Source of the DNA: Betaproteobacteria bacterium
Lineage (GTDB): Bacteria > Pseudomonadota > Gammaproteobacteria > Burkholderiales > SG8-39
Assembly: GCA_016195915.1 (NCBI GenBank)
Contig: JACPYS010000011.1
Span: 124,001-188,000, forward strand
Direction: 5' to 3'
Length of the DNA: 64,000 bases
Position 1 is the stretch's first letter; the number at the start of each line of letters is the position of its first letter. Both the position numbers and the translations under genes were made by a program. Positions 53,283-62,159 of this stretch are shown in pieces. Below the pieces are notes generated by a model. The model did no database searches and was not told where the DNA came from. It saw only the letters and a program-made list of their open reading frames with translations.

Positions 53283-53896
53283 TGAAAAAATTTACCGTGC
53301 TCAAAGGCATCGCCGCTCCGCTGATGGTGCCCAACATCGACACCGACCGCATCATCCGCATCGAGCGCTGCGCCGGTATCCCGCGCGAGAGGCAGGGCGA
53401 GTACATGCTGGAGATGATGCGGCTCGATCCGGACGGCAGCGAAAACCCGCATTTCATCCTCAACAAACCGCCTTTCCGCGAGGCGAAAATCCTCCTCGCC
53501 GCGGAAAACTTTGGCTGCGGTTCGTCGCGCGAAAACGCGGTCTGGGCGCTGATGGGCTGGGGGCTCAGGTGCATCATCGCGCCGTCCTTCGGAGACATTT
53601 TCTTCGGCAATTGTTTCCAGAATGGCATGCTGCCGATCCGGCTTTCCGCGGCAACGGTCGAACGGTTGGCGGCCGCGATCGAGGCCGACGCCGGAAACGC
53701 GGTGCTGACTGTGGATCTCGAGCGGCAACGGATTCTCACGGCACAAGGCGAGGAAATCACCTTCGAGGTCGAGCCCCTGCGACGCAGGATGTTGCTGGAG
53801 GGGCTGGATGAAATCGGACTCACGCTGGAACACGAGGCGGAAATCGCAGCGTTCCAGAATCGCGATCGTGGCGTACGCCCCTGGCTTTACGTCTGA
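53279..53896 (+). CDS. Aconitase-family hydro-lyase, small subunit (LeuD-like), copy 2
   Basis: A 205-residue partner of the large subunit upstream. It has GIAAPLMVPNIDTDRIIRIERC, NPHFILNKPPFREAKILLAAENFGCGSSRENAVWAL and GLRCIIAPSFGDIFFGNCFQNGMLPIRL, the swivel-domain layout with the SSRE loop. The IDTDRIIRIERC segment departs from authentic LeuD (DTDxIIPKQFL). It starts ATGATGAAA overlapping the large-subunit stop. No gene is seen in the 43 bases before tadA. Confidence 0.86.
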   Translation: MMKKFTVLKGIAAPLMVPNIDTDRIIRIERCAGIPRERQGEYMLEMMRLDPDGSENPHFILNKPPFREAKILLAAENFGCGSSRENAVWALMGWGLRCIIAPSFGDIFFGNCFQNGMLPIRLSAATVERLAAAIEADAGNAVLTVDLERQRILTAQGEEITFEVEPLRRRMLLEGLDEIGLTLEHEAEIAAFQNRDRGVRPWLYV

Positions 53897-53930
53897 AGCG
53901 GCGGAGTAATGCAGGTTCGCGATGGCATAA

Positions 53931-54865
<935 letters not shown>

Positions 54866-54871
54866 TTTGCG

Positions 54872-55843
54872 ATGAAAAATGTCTGGTTTCGCCTGTCCTC
54901 CGTTTTGCTTACCCTGCTGCCCGGCGTCGCGCTTGCGCAGGCCTGGCCTTCGCAACCGATCACCATGATGATGGGCTTTCCGGCAGGTTCGGGGGTGGAC
55001 GTCGTCGCGCGGCTGTTGCAGGAACCGATGGAAAAGTCGCTCGGCGGCAGGATCGTCACCGACTACCGCACCGGCGCAGGCGGCAATCTCGCCTCTGAGG
55101 CGGTGGCGCGGGCGAAGGCCGACGGCTACACGATCCTGCTCGGCACCGCGGCAACGCACGGCGTGAACGCCGCGCTCTATCGGAAACTGCCGTTTGACGT
55201 CGAGGCCGACTTCACGCCGATCTCGCCGCTGGTGAACGTCTCCAACGTGCTCACCGTGAATCCGAACGTGATCGGCGCGAAAACGCTGCGCGAATTCATC
55301 GACACCGTGAAGGCGAATCCGGGGAAGTTCAACTACGCTTCAACCGGCAATGGCACGGGCACCCATCTTGCGTTTGCCGAATTCACCGCGCGCGCCGGGA
55401 TCGAGATGGTGCACGTTCCCTACAAGGGCGGCCCCGAGGCGCTCACCTCCGTGGTGACGGGTACGACGTGCTGCATCTTCAACCAGGTGCAGACGGTGAT
55501 GGGCCAGTGGAAGGCCGGTAAGGTGCGGCTGCTCGGGGTGAGCACGCGCAACCGCATCTCCGCGGTGCCGGACATTCCAACAATTTCCGAGGCGGGGCTG
55601 CCCGGGTTCGACAGCTACACCTGGTTCGGACTGTTCGGACCCAAGGGGCTGGACGAGCAGATCGTGAATCGCATCAATGCGGCGGTGAAGGTGGCAGTTG
55701 AAACCCCATCGGTGCGCGAACGCCTGGTCCAGTTGGGCAACACTCCGCGCTGGGAAGCACCCGAGCAGTTCCGGGCCACGGTGAAGGCGGACCGTGCCAA
55801 GTGGGCGGTGGTCGTCAAGCAGATCGGAGCGACGATCGACTGA
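54872..55843 (+). CDS. Bug/TctC-family periplasmic substrate-binding protein, copy 2
   Basis: A 323-residue receptor with a signal peptide (cleaved near GVALA, about residue 22). It has the Bug layout: WPSQPITMMMGFPAGSGVDVVARLLQEPM, IVTDYRTGAGGNLASEAVARAKADGYTILLG, FNYASTGNGTGTHLAFAEF, VPDIPTISEAGLPGFDSYTWFG. It is not a close copy of the 49.7-kb protein, so a different ligand is likely. No TctAB genes adjoin. It is followed by a frameshifted isomerase gene 1 base after its stop, suggesting one transcript. Confidence 0.9.
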   Translation: MKNVWFRLSSVLLTLLPGVALAQAWPSQPITMMMGFPAGSGVDVVARLLQEPMEKSLGGRIVTDYRTGAGGNLASEAVARAKADGYTILLGTAATHGVNAALYRKLPFDVEADFTPISPLVNVSNVLTVNPNVIGAKTLREFIDTVKANPGKFNYASTGNGTGTHLAFAEFTARAGIEMVHVPYKGGPEALTSVVTGTTCCIFNQVQTVMGQWKAGKVRLLGVSTRNRISAVPDIPTISEAGLPGFDSYTWFGLFGPKGLDEQIVNRINAAVKVAVETPSVRERLVQLGNTPRWEAPEQFRATVKADRAKWAVVVKQIGATID

Positions 55844-55844
55844 G

Positions 55845-56485
55845 ATGATCGAACTCTCCTGCTACTACAGCGTCTCATCGCCTTGGGCGTATTTCGGCGG
55901 TCCGCGACTTCAGGACATCGTGCGCCGCCACCATGTGCGACTCCTGCTCAAGCCGTTCGACTTCCAGGACGTGGTACCGCGCACCGGCGGGGTGCCGATC
56001 CGAACCCGCCCCGAACCGCGCCGCAGCTATCACGCCTCGAACTCGATCGCTGGCGCAAGTACCTCGGCATGCCCCTCAACCTCACCCCGCAGCACTATCC
56101 AGCCGACGGCAAGCCCCTTGGCTGGAACAAGCCGGCGGGCTGGATGGTGATCGCCGCGCAAGAGCGCGGCCTGGATGCGCAGCTTCTGTCGCACGCGCTG
56201 CTGCGGGCACTGTGGGCCGAAGAGCGCGACACCTCAGAATCTGCGGTGCGTGCCGCCATCGCAAACGAAAACGGTCTGCCTGGAGATGAACTCGTAGCGG
56301 AAGAAACGAGCCCGCAGATCCACGCGCTGTACAAGACCTACAGTGATGAAGCCGAGCAACTCGGCGTGTTCGGCGCACCGACCTACGTCCTCCAGGGCGA
56401 GCGATACTGGGGCCAGGACAGGCTGGATTTCCTGGACAAGGCGCTCGACGCCTTGCGCACGCCGGCCAACACAAGGACGATTTAG
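55845..56485 (+). pseudogene. 2-hydroxychromene-2-carboxylate isomerase/DsbA-family protein, frameshifted
   Basis: The first part reads IELSCYYSVSSPWAYFGGPRLQD ... RTRPEPRRSYHA in one frame from ATG 55845. The homologous continuation LELDRWRKYLGMPLNLTPQHYPADGKP ... GVFGAPTYVLQGERYWGQDRLDFLDKAL is in the next frame, ending at 56485. The switch falls near 56034-56036 (CACGCCTCGAA), where one missing base would restore a continuous protein of about 213 residues. The family (KGST/HCCA isomerase, thioredoxin fold) isomerises chromene carboxylates in aromatic catabolism or acts as a glutathione-linked enzyme. A real mutation and an assembly error are equally possible. Confidence 0.75.
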
Positions 56486-56537
56486 CCGCCGTGTCGCGGG
56501 TGCACCGAATTTGCTACACTTCAGGTCCGCAACCCAA

Positions 56538-56551
56538 AAAGGAGGTGATCC
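56538..56551 (+). promoter_or_regulatory. Extended Shine-Dalgarno sequence, 14 nt fully complementary to the 16S 3' end
   Basis: AAAGGAGGTGATCC matches the complement of the conserved 16S rRNA 3' terminus (GGAUCACCUCCUUU) at all 14 positions, ending one base before the GTG start codon at 56553. Ordinary sites in this window match 4-6 positions. A TACACT -10-like element lies at 56515-56520. Confidence 0.8.
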
Positions 56552-56552
56552 C

Positions 56553-56636
56553 GTGAGAGACCAACAAGGCAGGACCGGTGGGCGGCACTCCACCAGCGGA
56601 TCAACTCGCAGGTCGAGGAGCCGCGCCAGCAGCTAG
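56553..56636 (+). CDS. Tiny basic 27-residue peptide
   Basis: GTG-initiated ORF of 27 codons (MRDQQGRTGGRHSTSGSTRRSRSRASS in composition), made almost only of Arg, Ser, Gly, Thr and Gln: very basic, hydrophilic and probably unstructured. It follows the 14-nt Shine-Dalgarno match and is closed by an intrinsic-terminator-like hairpin 22 bases after the stop. It therefore looks like an independent, highly translated small gene. The SD core sits unusually close to the start codon. I know no family for it. The RNA, rather than the peptide, could be the functional product. Confidence 0.55.
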   Translation: MRDQQGRTGGRHSTSGSTRRSRSRASS

Positions 56637-56658
56637 GCCGGCATGCCTTTGCAGCAAG

Positions 56659-56690
56659 CGCCCCGGTCGCGAAAGTGACCGGGGCGTTTC
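56659..56690 (+). terminator. Rho-independent terminator-like hairpin
   Basis: CGCCCCGGTC (56659-56668) and GACCGGGGCG (56677-56686) form a perfect 10-bp stem with an 8-base loop, followed by TTTCATTT. It ends the unit of the 27-residue peptide. Confidence 0.75.
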
Positions 56691-56723
56691 ATTTCGGATG
56701 GTGAAATCTCCAAAGGTGACTTC

Positions 56724-56903
56724 ATGATTCCGGTGTCGGCTGAAGAGATCAAGGAATTCTGGCGCGACTTCTGCAAGCGGCAGGGCGTCGTGCAAACGGC
56801 GCGTGCAGCAGGAGAAAGGCGCATCGATGACGACCCCGAGTACTGGGCCGATCACACGATGTGGGACCTGCTGGAGGCGGTATCCTCTCCCCGAGGCGCC
56901 TAG
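56724..56903 (+). CDS. Small 59-residue hypothetical protein
   Basis: An ORF of 59 codons from ATG 56724, behind AAAGGTGA. The product (MIPVSAEEIKEFWRDFCKRQGV ... DDDPEYWADHTMWDLLEAV) is acidic and helix-prone with four tryptophans or tyrosines and looks like a real, soluble protein. I do not recognise the family. Its stop TAG interlocks with the stop of the convergent enolase-superfamily gene in a shared CTAG (56900-56903). Another short frame begins at 56700 but stops after 9 codons. Confidence 0.55.
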   Translation: MIPVSAEEIKEFWRDFCKRQGVVQTARAAGERRIDDDPEYWADHTMWDLLEAVSSPRGA

Positions 56904-57979
56904 CTGGTCCGGTATTTCTCCACCGCGCCGCGTGCAAGCGCCATCCCATGCCCCGGCCGGTTGCGGATGAGAAAGTGGCCATCCTCGCACCTGGGCATTT
57001 CCTCGAACAGGTCCGGCGGGGTCCAGTCAATGAATTCGACGAGGAAACCGTTGGCAAGCGCGCCTACGACGTGGAGCGAAAGCTCGTGGACGACATGCGG
57101 TGAGACCGCGACCTGGTGCGCGGCGGCGAGGTGGCCGATGCGCAGCGTCTCGCTGAAGCCATTGGCCCGGCATACATCGGGCATCAGATAGCGCGCGGCA
57201 CGCCGCTCAAGCAGGTCGCGGAATTCGTAGCGCGTGTAGTTATTCTCTCCTGTTGCGACGGGAATCCTGATCGCGTGCGCGACTTCGGCGCAGGCGGCGA
57301 GGTCATCCGCGAGCACCGGCTCTTCGTACCAGACCAGGTCGAGATCCTCGAGCAACGCGGCCTGGCGCAGGTTGCCCAGGACATCGAGCCGCTGATTGAC
57401 ATCCACCATCATGCGCACGTCGGCGCCCAAGGCCTTTTTCACCGCCTTGACACGCTTTCGGTTCGCGCGCGCGCTGGGATCGTGGATTTTCATCTTGTAG
57501 TAGCGGCAGCCCATCGCGGCATACTTCTCGGCCTCTGCAATCAGGTCGCTCTCGCTGTATTTCGGCCAGCCGCCGCTGCCGTACGCGGGAATGCGATCGG
57601 AATACGCGCCCCAGAGCTTGTGCAGCGGAAGATTCGCCGCCTTGCCCGCAACATCCCACAATCCGATGTCGAGCGCCGAGACGGCATAGCCCGCAACGCC
57701 CTGTTTTCTGATGCCGCGGTCGGTGCGGAACATCCGCTCCCAGAGGCGCTCGACGTAGAGCGGGTCTTCGCCGATGAGTACGGGCTTCAGCCGCGTCTCG
57801 AGGTAGGCCTGAACGGATTCCGCCCCCCCGCCGCCGAACACGAGGCTGTAGCCCAGCCCCCGGATTGCCTCGTCGGTTGAAATTTCCGCGACCACGAGCT
57901 TGTGGTGCGGGAACTCCAGAGCGATCGGCCTGGGATTGGGAATCGTAAGAACGAAACTGTCGATGGCGGTGATTTTCAT
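56900..57979 (-). CDS. Mandelate racemase/muconate lactonizing enzyme (enolase superfamily) protein
   Basis: A 359-residue enolase-superfamily enzyme: N-terminal capping domain (ITAIDSFVLTIPNPRPIALEF) and a TIM-like barrel. Visible catalytic residues are the KxK pair K162/K164 in YYKMKIHD, metal ligands D193 (MVDVNQ), E219 or E220 (WYEEP) and E245 (ATGENN), and H295 in VSPHVVHE. A KxK base with an opposing His suggests the mandelate-racemase group, acting on alpha-hydroxy acids or acid sugars as racemase or dehydratase. It is followed on the same strand, upstream, by a cupin gene 17 bases away. ATG 57979 gives the normal length. Confidence 0.88.
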   Translation of the reverse strand: MKITAIDSFVLTIPNPRPIALEFPHHKLVVAEISTDEAIRGLGYSLVFGGGGAESVQAYLETRLKPVLIGEDPLYVERLWERMFRTDRGIRKQGVAGYAVSALDIGLWDVAGKAANLPLHKLWGAYSDRIPAYGSGGWPKYSESDLIAEAEKYAAMGCRYYKMKIHDPSARANRKRVKAVKKALGADVRMMVDVNQRLDVLGNLRQAALLEDLDLVWYEEPVLADDLAACAEVAHAIRIPVATGENNYTRYEFRDLLERRAARYLMPDVCRANGFSETLRIGHLAAAHQVAVSPHVVHELSLHVVGALANGFLVEFIDWTPPDLFEEMPRCEDGHFLIRNRPGHGMALARGAVEKYRTS

Positions 57980-57996
57980 GGCGGTGGCGTTTCCGC

Positions 57997-58380
57997 TCAG
58001 GTCTTCAGGAACAGCGTCACGAGTGGGCTTGCACCACGCTGCGCGCTCCAATGGCCGTGCACCGCCGGATCAAACGTCGCACCCTGCGGGAGCGTATCGG
58101 TCGAAAAGAAATGCTCGCCCGGCTTGAACACCAGCGCGCGCCCGTCCTGAAGTCCGATCTGCATTTCCCCAGCGAGAATGAAAACCCACTGCGGCACGGG
58201 CGTGCAGTGGAACTGGCTGCGGAAACCGACCGGGCTGTGGCGCAACTGATATCCGCGGGACGGGAATACCGCCGATAGCATGGCCTGCGACGTACCTTCC
58301 GGCAGCGGCACGGCCTGTTCGCGGAATTTCGCGCGGCCGTCGCGATCGGTGTACAGAATGATCTTCGTGAACTCAACCAT
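57997..58380 (-). CDS. Cupin-domain protein
   Basis: A 127-residue single-domain cupin. The conserved barrel is visible as GFRSQFHCTPVPQWVFILAGEMQIGLQDGRALVFKPGEHFF. The usual HxH metal pair is reduced to one histidine (FHCTP), so metal binding and catalysis are uncertain; it may bind a small ligand. It lies just upstream of the enolase-superfamily gene on the same strand and divergent from the decarboxylase gene, so it probably belongs to the same small catabolic unit. Confidence 0.82.
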   Translation of the reverse strand: MVEFTKIILYTDRDGRAKFREQAVPLPEGTSQAMLSAVFPSRGYQLRHSPVGFRSQFHCTPVPQWVFILAGEMQIGLQDGRALVFKPGEHFFSTDTLPQGATFDPAVHGHWSAQRGASPLVTLFLKT

Positions 58381-58467
58381 TGCACGCCTCGCGCAGATTC
58401 GACAAGCGGACTATAGCGGGCGATACAATCCCGTCAAGCTTCGATCCAGGGATTTGCATACTCCACC

Positions 58468-60144
58468 GTGTCCATACTCCACACCACGGGCCGTGCGGCC
58501 TTTCTTCAGTTGCTCGTCGACGAGGGTGTCACCCAGCTGTTCGGCAATCCGGGCACGACGGAGCTTCCGATCATGGAAGTGGTGCCCGATTTTCCGCAGC
58601 TGCAATTCGTGCTCGGGCTGCACGAGGCGGTCGTGGTGGCGATGGCCGACGGCTACTGCCGCGCATCGGGCCGCCTCGCGGCGGCGAACGTTCACGTCGC
58701 ACCGGGGCTCGGAAACGCCATGGGTGCGCTCTACAACGCGAAATTTTCCGGCTCGCCCATCATCCTGACCGCCGGGCAGCAGGAGCAGGGGCACGGCCTG
58801 CTCGAACCGCTGCTCTACGATGCACTCGTTCCGATTGCGCAACCCATGGTCAAATGGGCCGTGGATGTGACTCGCGCCGAAGACCTGCCGCGGATCATGC
58901 ACCGCGCGGCGAAGGTCGCCCTCACGCCGCCTACGGGACCGGTATTCATCAGCCTTCCGGGCGACGTGCTCGACCAGAGCGTCGATCTCGATATGGGGCG
59001 CCCGGTACGCGTCGATGCTTCGACCCGCCCCTCCGACGGGGCGCTGGCGCAGCTTGCCGAACTTCTGCTCGCGTCGAAACATCCCGTCATCGTGGCAGGC
59101 CAGGAACTTGCCATGCGCGACGCTTTCGCCGAGGCCGTGGAACTGGCTGAGCTGCTCGGTGCGGCGGTCTACCAGTCTTCCGTTCCTTACAGCGCGCAAT
59201 TCCCGACCGAACATGCGGCCTGCATGGGTTCGCTCTCGCGCAGCCAGAAGCAGGTCCGCAGCCTGCTCGAACCCTACGACCTGCTGTTTTGCCTGGGCGC
59301 GGACCTGCTTCGCATGTCCGTCTACAGCGCCGTGGAGCCGCTCCCGGAGAATCTTCCCGTGATTCACCTTTCGGAGCGGGGCTGGGAATTGGGCAAGAAC
59401 TATCGCACGGACCTTGCCGTGCAGGCAAACGTCAGGGAAACACTGCGGGCGCTGTTGCCGGTGCTGCGCGCGAAGCGCACTTCCGGCCAGGCCGCCGGTG
59501 CGGAAAATCGGCTGGCCGAACTTCGCCCGCGCAACTGGAGCGCGCAGCGCGACAAGGCGCGCATCGAAGCCATGCTCGCGGCGGAAACGGCCCCCATCGA
59601 CCCGAAGTACCTCATGCTGCGTTTCACCGAGACCTTGCCGAAGGATGCCGTGGTGGTGGAGGAGGGGCTTACGTCAACCGTGTCGCTACCCGGGTTTCTG
59701 CCGTTGCGCGACCCGAAGGCGTTCTACGGACTCGCGAGCGGCGGGCTGGGCTTCGCGATCCCCGGTGCCGTCGGCGTGAGCCTAGCCTTGCCCGGACGGC
59801 CGGTGGCGGTCATGGTCGGAGACGGCAGCACCATGTACGGTGTTCAGGCGCTCTGGACAGCCGCGCATCACAGGCTGCCGATCACCTACATCATCGCCAA
59901 CAACCGCAGCTACCGCATCATCAAGGAACGGCTCGTGGCGATGCGCGGCAGCAACAAGTTCACGGGCATGGACCTGCGCGAACCCGAAATCGATTTCGTG
60001 CAGCTCGGACAGTCCTTCGGGCTCGCTACGCGGCGCGTCACCGATCCACAGGACATCGCACCCGCGCTGCGGGAGGGCTTCGCAAGCGGCCGGCCGAATC
60101 TCGTGGACATCAGCGTAGCGGACGGATTCGGAAAGACTGTGTAA
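58468..60144 (+). CDS. Thiamine-diphosphate-dependent enzyme, benzoylformate-decarboxylase-like
   Basis: A 558-residue ThDP enzyme of the acetolactate synthase/BFD superfamily. It has the Pyr domain with activating glutamate E53 in GLHEAVVVAMADGY, an active-site histidine H76 in NVHVAPGLGNAMGAL, and the PP-domain motif VGDGSTMYGVQALWTAAHHRLPITYIIANN. Benzoylformate decarboxylase Ser26 is replaced by Thr (NPGTTELP), and its second histidine (H281) appears absent. A 2-keto acid decarboxylase or lyase with a different substrate is therefore likely. The start is GTG 58468. It neighbours a mandelate-racemase-like gene in opposite orientation, hinting at 2-hydroxy/2-keto acid breakdown. Confidence 0.88.
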   Translation: MSILHTTGRAAFLQLLVDEGVTQLFGNPGTTELPIMEVVPDFPQLQFVLGLHEAVVVAMADGYCRASGRLAAANVHVAPGLGNAMGALYNAKFSGSPIILTAGQQEQGHGLLEPLLYDALVPIAQPMVKWAVDVTRAEDLPRIMHRAAKVALTPPTGPVFISLPGDVLDQSVDLDMGRPVRVDASTRPSDGALAQLAELLLASKHPVIVAGQELAMRDAFAEAVELAELLGAAVYQSSVPYSAQFPTEHAACMGSLSRSQKQVRSLLEPYDLLFCLGADLLRMSVYSAVEPLPENLPVIHLSERGWELGKNYRTDLAVQANVRETLRALLPVLRAKRTSGQAAGAENRLAELRPRNWSAQRDKARIEAMLAAETAPIDPKYLMLRFTETLPKDAVVVEEGLTSTVSLPGFLPLRDPKAFYGLASGGLGFAIPGAVGVSLALPGRPVAVMVGDGSTMYGVQALWTAAHHRLPITYIIANNRSYRIIKERLVAMRGSNKFTGMDLREPEIDFVQLGQSFGLATRRVTDPQDIAPALREGFASGRPNLVDISVADGFGKTV

Positions 60145-60168
60145 GCACGGAGCACCGGCGCGCAGCGC

Positions 60169-62139
60169 TTACACCAGTTTCTCGGTCCCGCCGTCCACCG
60201 GCACCTGGGCGGCGGTGGTCTTCGCGAACAGCGCTCCGCACATTTCGGCGGCCAGTTCGGCGACGTCCCTCGACGTGACCTCAGTCTTGAGCAGATTATT
60301 CGTCTTGTATTGCGCGACGCTCAGGCCATAAGCCTTGGCGCGTGAGGCAAGTACCTCATCCGTCCACAGCGCAGTGTCGTACACGGCATTCGGGTGGATG
60401 CTGTTCACGCGGATACCGTCTCTTGCCCACTCGAGCGCTGCGACGCGCGCAAGCTGGTTCATCGCCGCCTTGGACACGGAATAGGCGCCGGCGCCCGGTC
60501 CCGGCGCGGGTACATTCTTCGAACCGATCACGACCACGCGCGCGCCGCGCGGCGCGCACCGCAGCAGCGGGTGGATCTCGCGCATTACGATCAGGTTCGC
60601 TTCGACGTTCACGGCCAGCGCGCGACGCAGCGTCTCGTCCGCGAGACCCGAAATGAGCGCGGATGGCGGAAAAATTCCGGCATTGAGCACCAGCATGTCC
60701 ACGCCGCCGAAGCGCTCGACAGCCGCGTCCAGCGCGCCCTGGACCGCGCTTGAATCGGTGAGATCGCAGATCAGGCCGAGAAAATCAGCACGATCGGTCA
60801 GCGTTTCTATCGCGTGATTGCGATCGAGTCCCACAACTGCGGCTCCACGCTCTAAAAACGCGTCGACGCAGGCCTTGCCGATACCCGACGCGGCGCCGGT
60901 CACCAGCGCAACCTCGCCCGTGAAAGCCGACACCGCGCCCGCCTTGCCGAGTTTTGCCTGCTCGAGGTCCCAGTATTCGATGTCGAACACATGGTTCTCC
61001 CCGACTCCCGTCCACCCGCCAAGTGCCTCGGCGCGCAGGATGACATCGATGGTGTGGTCGTAGAGTTCCTCGGCGATCGCCGCGTGTTGCGCCGTGCGCC
61101 CGAACGCAGCGAAGCCGAACTGCGGGTCGAGCGCGGTGCGCGGCGCAAGGTCGAGGATCGTTTTCTTCTCCTTCGCACGCACCGCATTTCGTTCGAAGTA
61201 TTCCCGATACCCCGTGGCGAATGAAGCCGCGTCGCGACCGAGCATCGGCACGGGCTTGGTGTAGATCACGTGGTCGGGCGTCGCCGGCCCGCGCTGGGAG
61301 ATCCGCGCCACGTCGGCGCGCGCGGCAAAGGCACGGAACTTCGGTGAACCGTTGATCCTCGCGAGCAGCGGAAATCCCGCGCTGTCGCTCACGGCGCGCC
61401 GCAACGCGGCAATTGAATTGCGATCGCAAACGGCCGCTTGCGCCGAGGGCGCCGGCAGGTTCCATGCGCCTTTCGATACAAGATGATCTTCCGCCATCGA
61501 CACGAGTTGGATCATGCGTTCGTAGGACTCGCGCGCCTCCGCGCCGAAGGAAAACACACCGTGCGACAGGAGCACCACGCCGATGGTGTTCTTCCCCGAG
61601 TGCGCCGGGAACTCGCGCGCGCAGCGCGCGGCGAGGTCGAAACCGGCCATTACATAGGGAATCACGACCACCTTGTCGCCATAGATTTCGCGCACGCGCT
61701 TTTCGCCATCCGGAGCGTTCGAAACCGACAGCACGGCGTCGGCATGCGTATGATCGACATACCGGTACGGCAGAATGGCGTGCAACAGGGATTCAACGGA
61801 CGGCGCGGGCGCGGCAGCGCTGAGCTTGTGGGTCGCAAGTTCGTTCATCAACTGCGGGTCGGACAGGTTCGCGAGACCCGCGAGCCGCTGCACGTATCCC
61901 AGTTGTACCGGTGCGAAATCCGCTGCCTCGACGGTTTCGAGGTCGCAGCCGCTGCCTTTCACATACAGGACGTCTTCGTCTTCGCCGAACAGGCTCTTCT
62001 GGCGCAGCTTGACCGATGTATTTCCACCGCCGTGCAGCACGAGCGACTTGTCGCGACCGAGCAAACGGGAACTGTATACACGCAGGCCGAGCGGCCCGGA
62101 GCACTGCGCCGCTTCGGCATCGTTCCAGAGGCTTTTCAT
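60169..62139 (-). CDS. Bifunctional class II aldolase/short-chain dehydrogenase
   Basis: A 656-residue fusion. The N-terminal ~400 residues are a class II aldolase/adducin domain with SLVLHGGGNTSVKLRQ, the metal histidines in VDHTHADAVLSVSNAPDGE and VVLLSHGVFSFG. The C-terminal part, from about 408, is an SDR with VALVTGAASGIGKA (NAD-binding) and the YxxxK pair in GAYSVSKAAMNQ. The architecture is that of rhamnulose-1-phosphate aldolase/lactaldehyde dehydrogenase-type proteins (RhaD-like), but several substrates are known. ATG 62139 gives the family start; the frame runs open upstream without family similarity. It converges on the decarboxylase gene with a 24-base gap. Confidence 0.92.
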   Translation of the reverse strand: MKSLWNDAEAAQCSGPLGLRVYSSRLLGRDKSLVLHGGGNTSVKLRQKSLFGEDEDVLYVKGSGCDLETVEAADFAPVQLGYVQRLAGLANLSDPQLMNELATHKLSAAAPAPSVESLLHAILPYRYVDHTHADAVLSVSNAPDGEKRVREIYGDKVVVIPYVMAGFDLAARCAREFPAHSGKNTIGVVLLSHGVFSFGAEARESYERMIQLVSMAEDHLVSKGAWNLPAPSAQAAVCDRNSIAALRRAVSDSAGFPLLARINGSPKFRAFAARADVARISQRGPATPDHVIYTKPVPMLGRDAASFATGYREYFERNAVRAKEKKTILDLAPRTALDPQFGFAAFGRTAQHAAIAEELYDHTIDVILRAEALGGWTGVGENHVFDIEYWDLEQAKLGKAGAVSAFTGEVALVTGAASGIGKACVDAFLERGAAVVGLDRNHAIETLTDRADFLGLICDLTDSSAVQGALDAAVERFGGVDMLVLNAGIFPPSALISGLADETLRRALAVNVEANLIVMREIHPLLRCAPRGARVVVIGSKNVPAPGPGAGAYSVSKAAMNQLARVAALEWARDGIRVNSIHPNAVYDTALWTDEVLASRAKAYGLSVAQYKTNNLLKTEVTSRDVAELAAEMCGALFAKTTAAQVPVDGGTEKLV

Positions 62140-62159
62140 AATGCAATTATACTTTTCGC
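62140..62159. promoter_or_regulatory. Compact divergent promoter between aldolase and GNAT genes
   Basis: Only 20 bases separate the two divergent ATG codons. They hold TATAAT on the minus strand (62151-62146) and TATACT on the plus strand (62148-62153), overlapping. Each would start transcription at or next to its start codon, so both messages would be leaderless or nearly so. No good -35 is evident. Confidence 0.4.

Noticed and set aside
56538-56551. Remnant of a 16S rRNA gene 3' end on the minus strand
   Set aside because: Only the 14 terminal bases match; the adjoining sequence has none of the conserved helix 45 or preceding 16S sequence.
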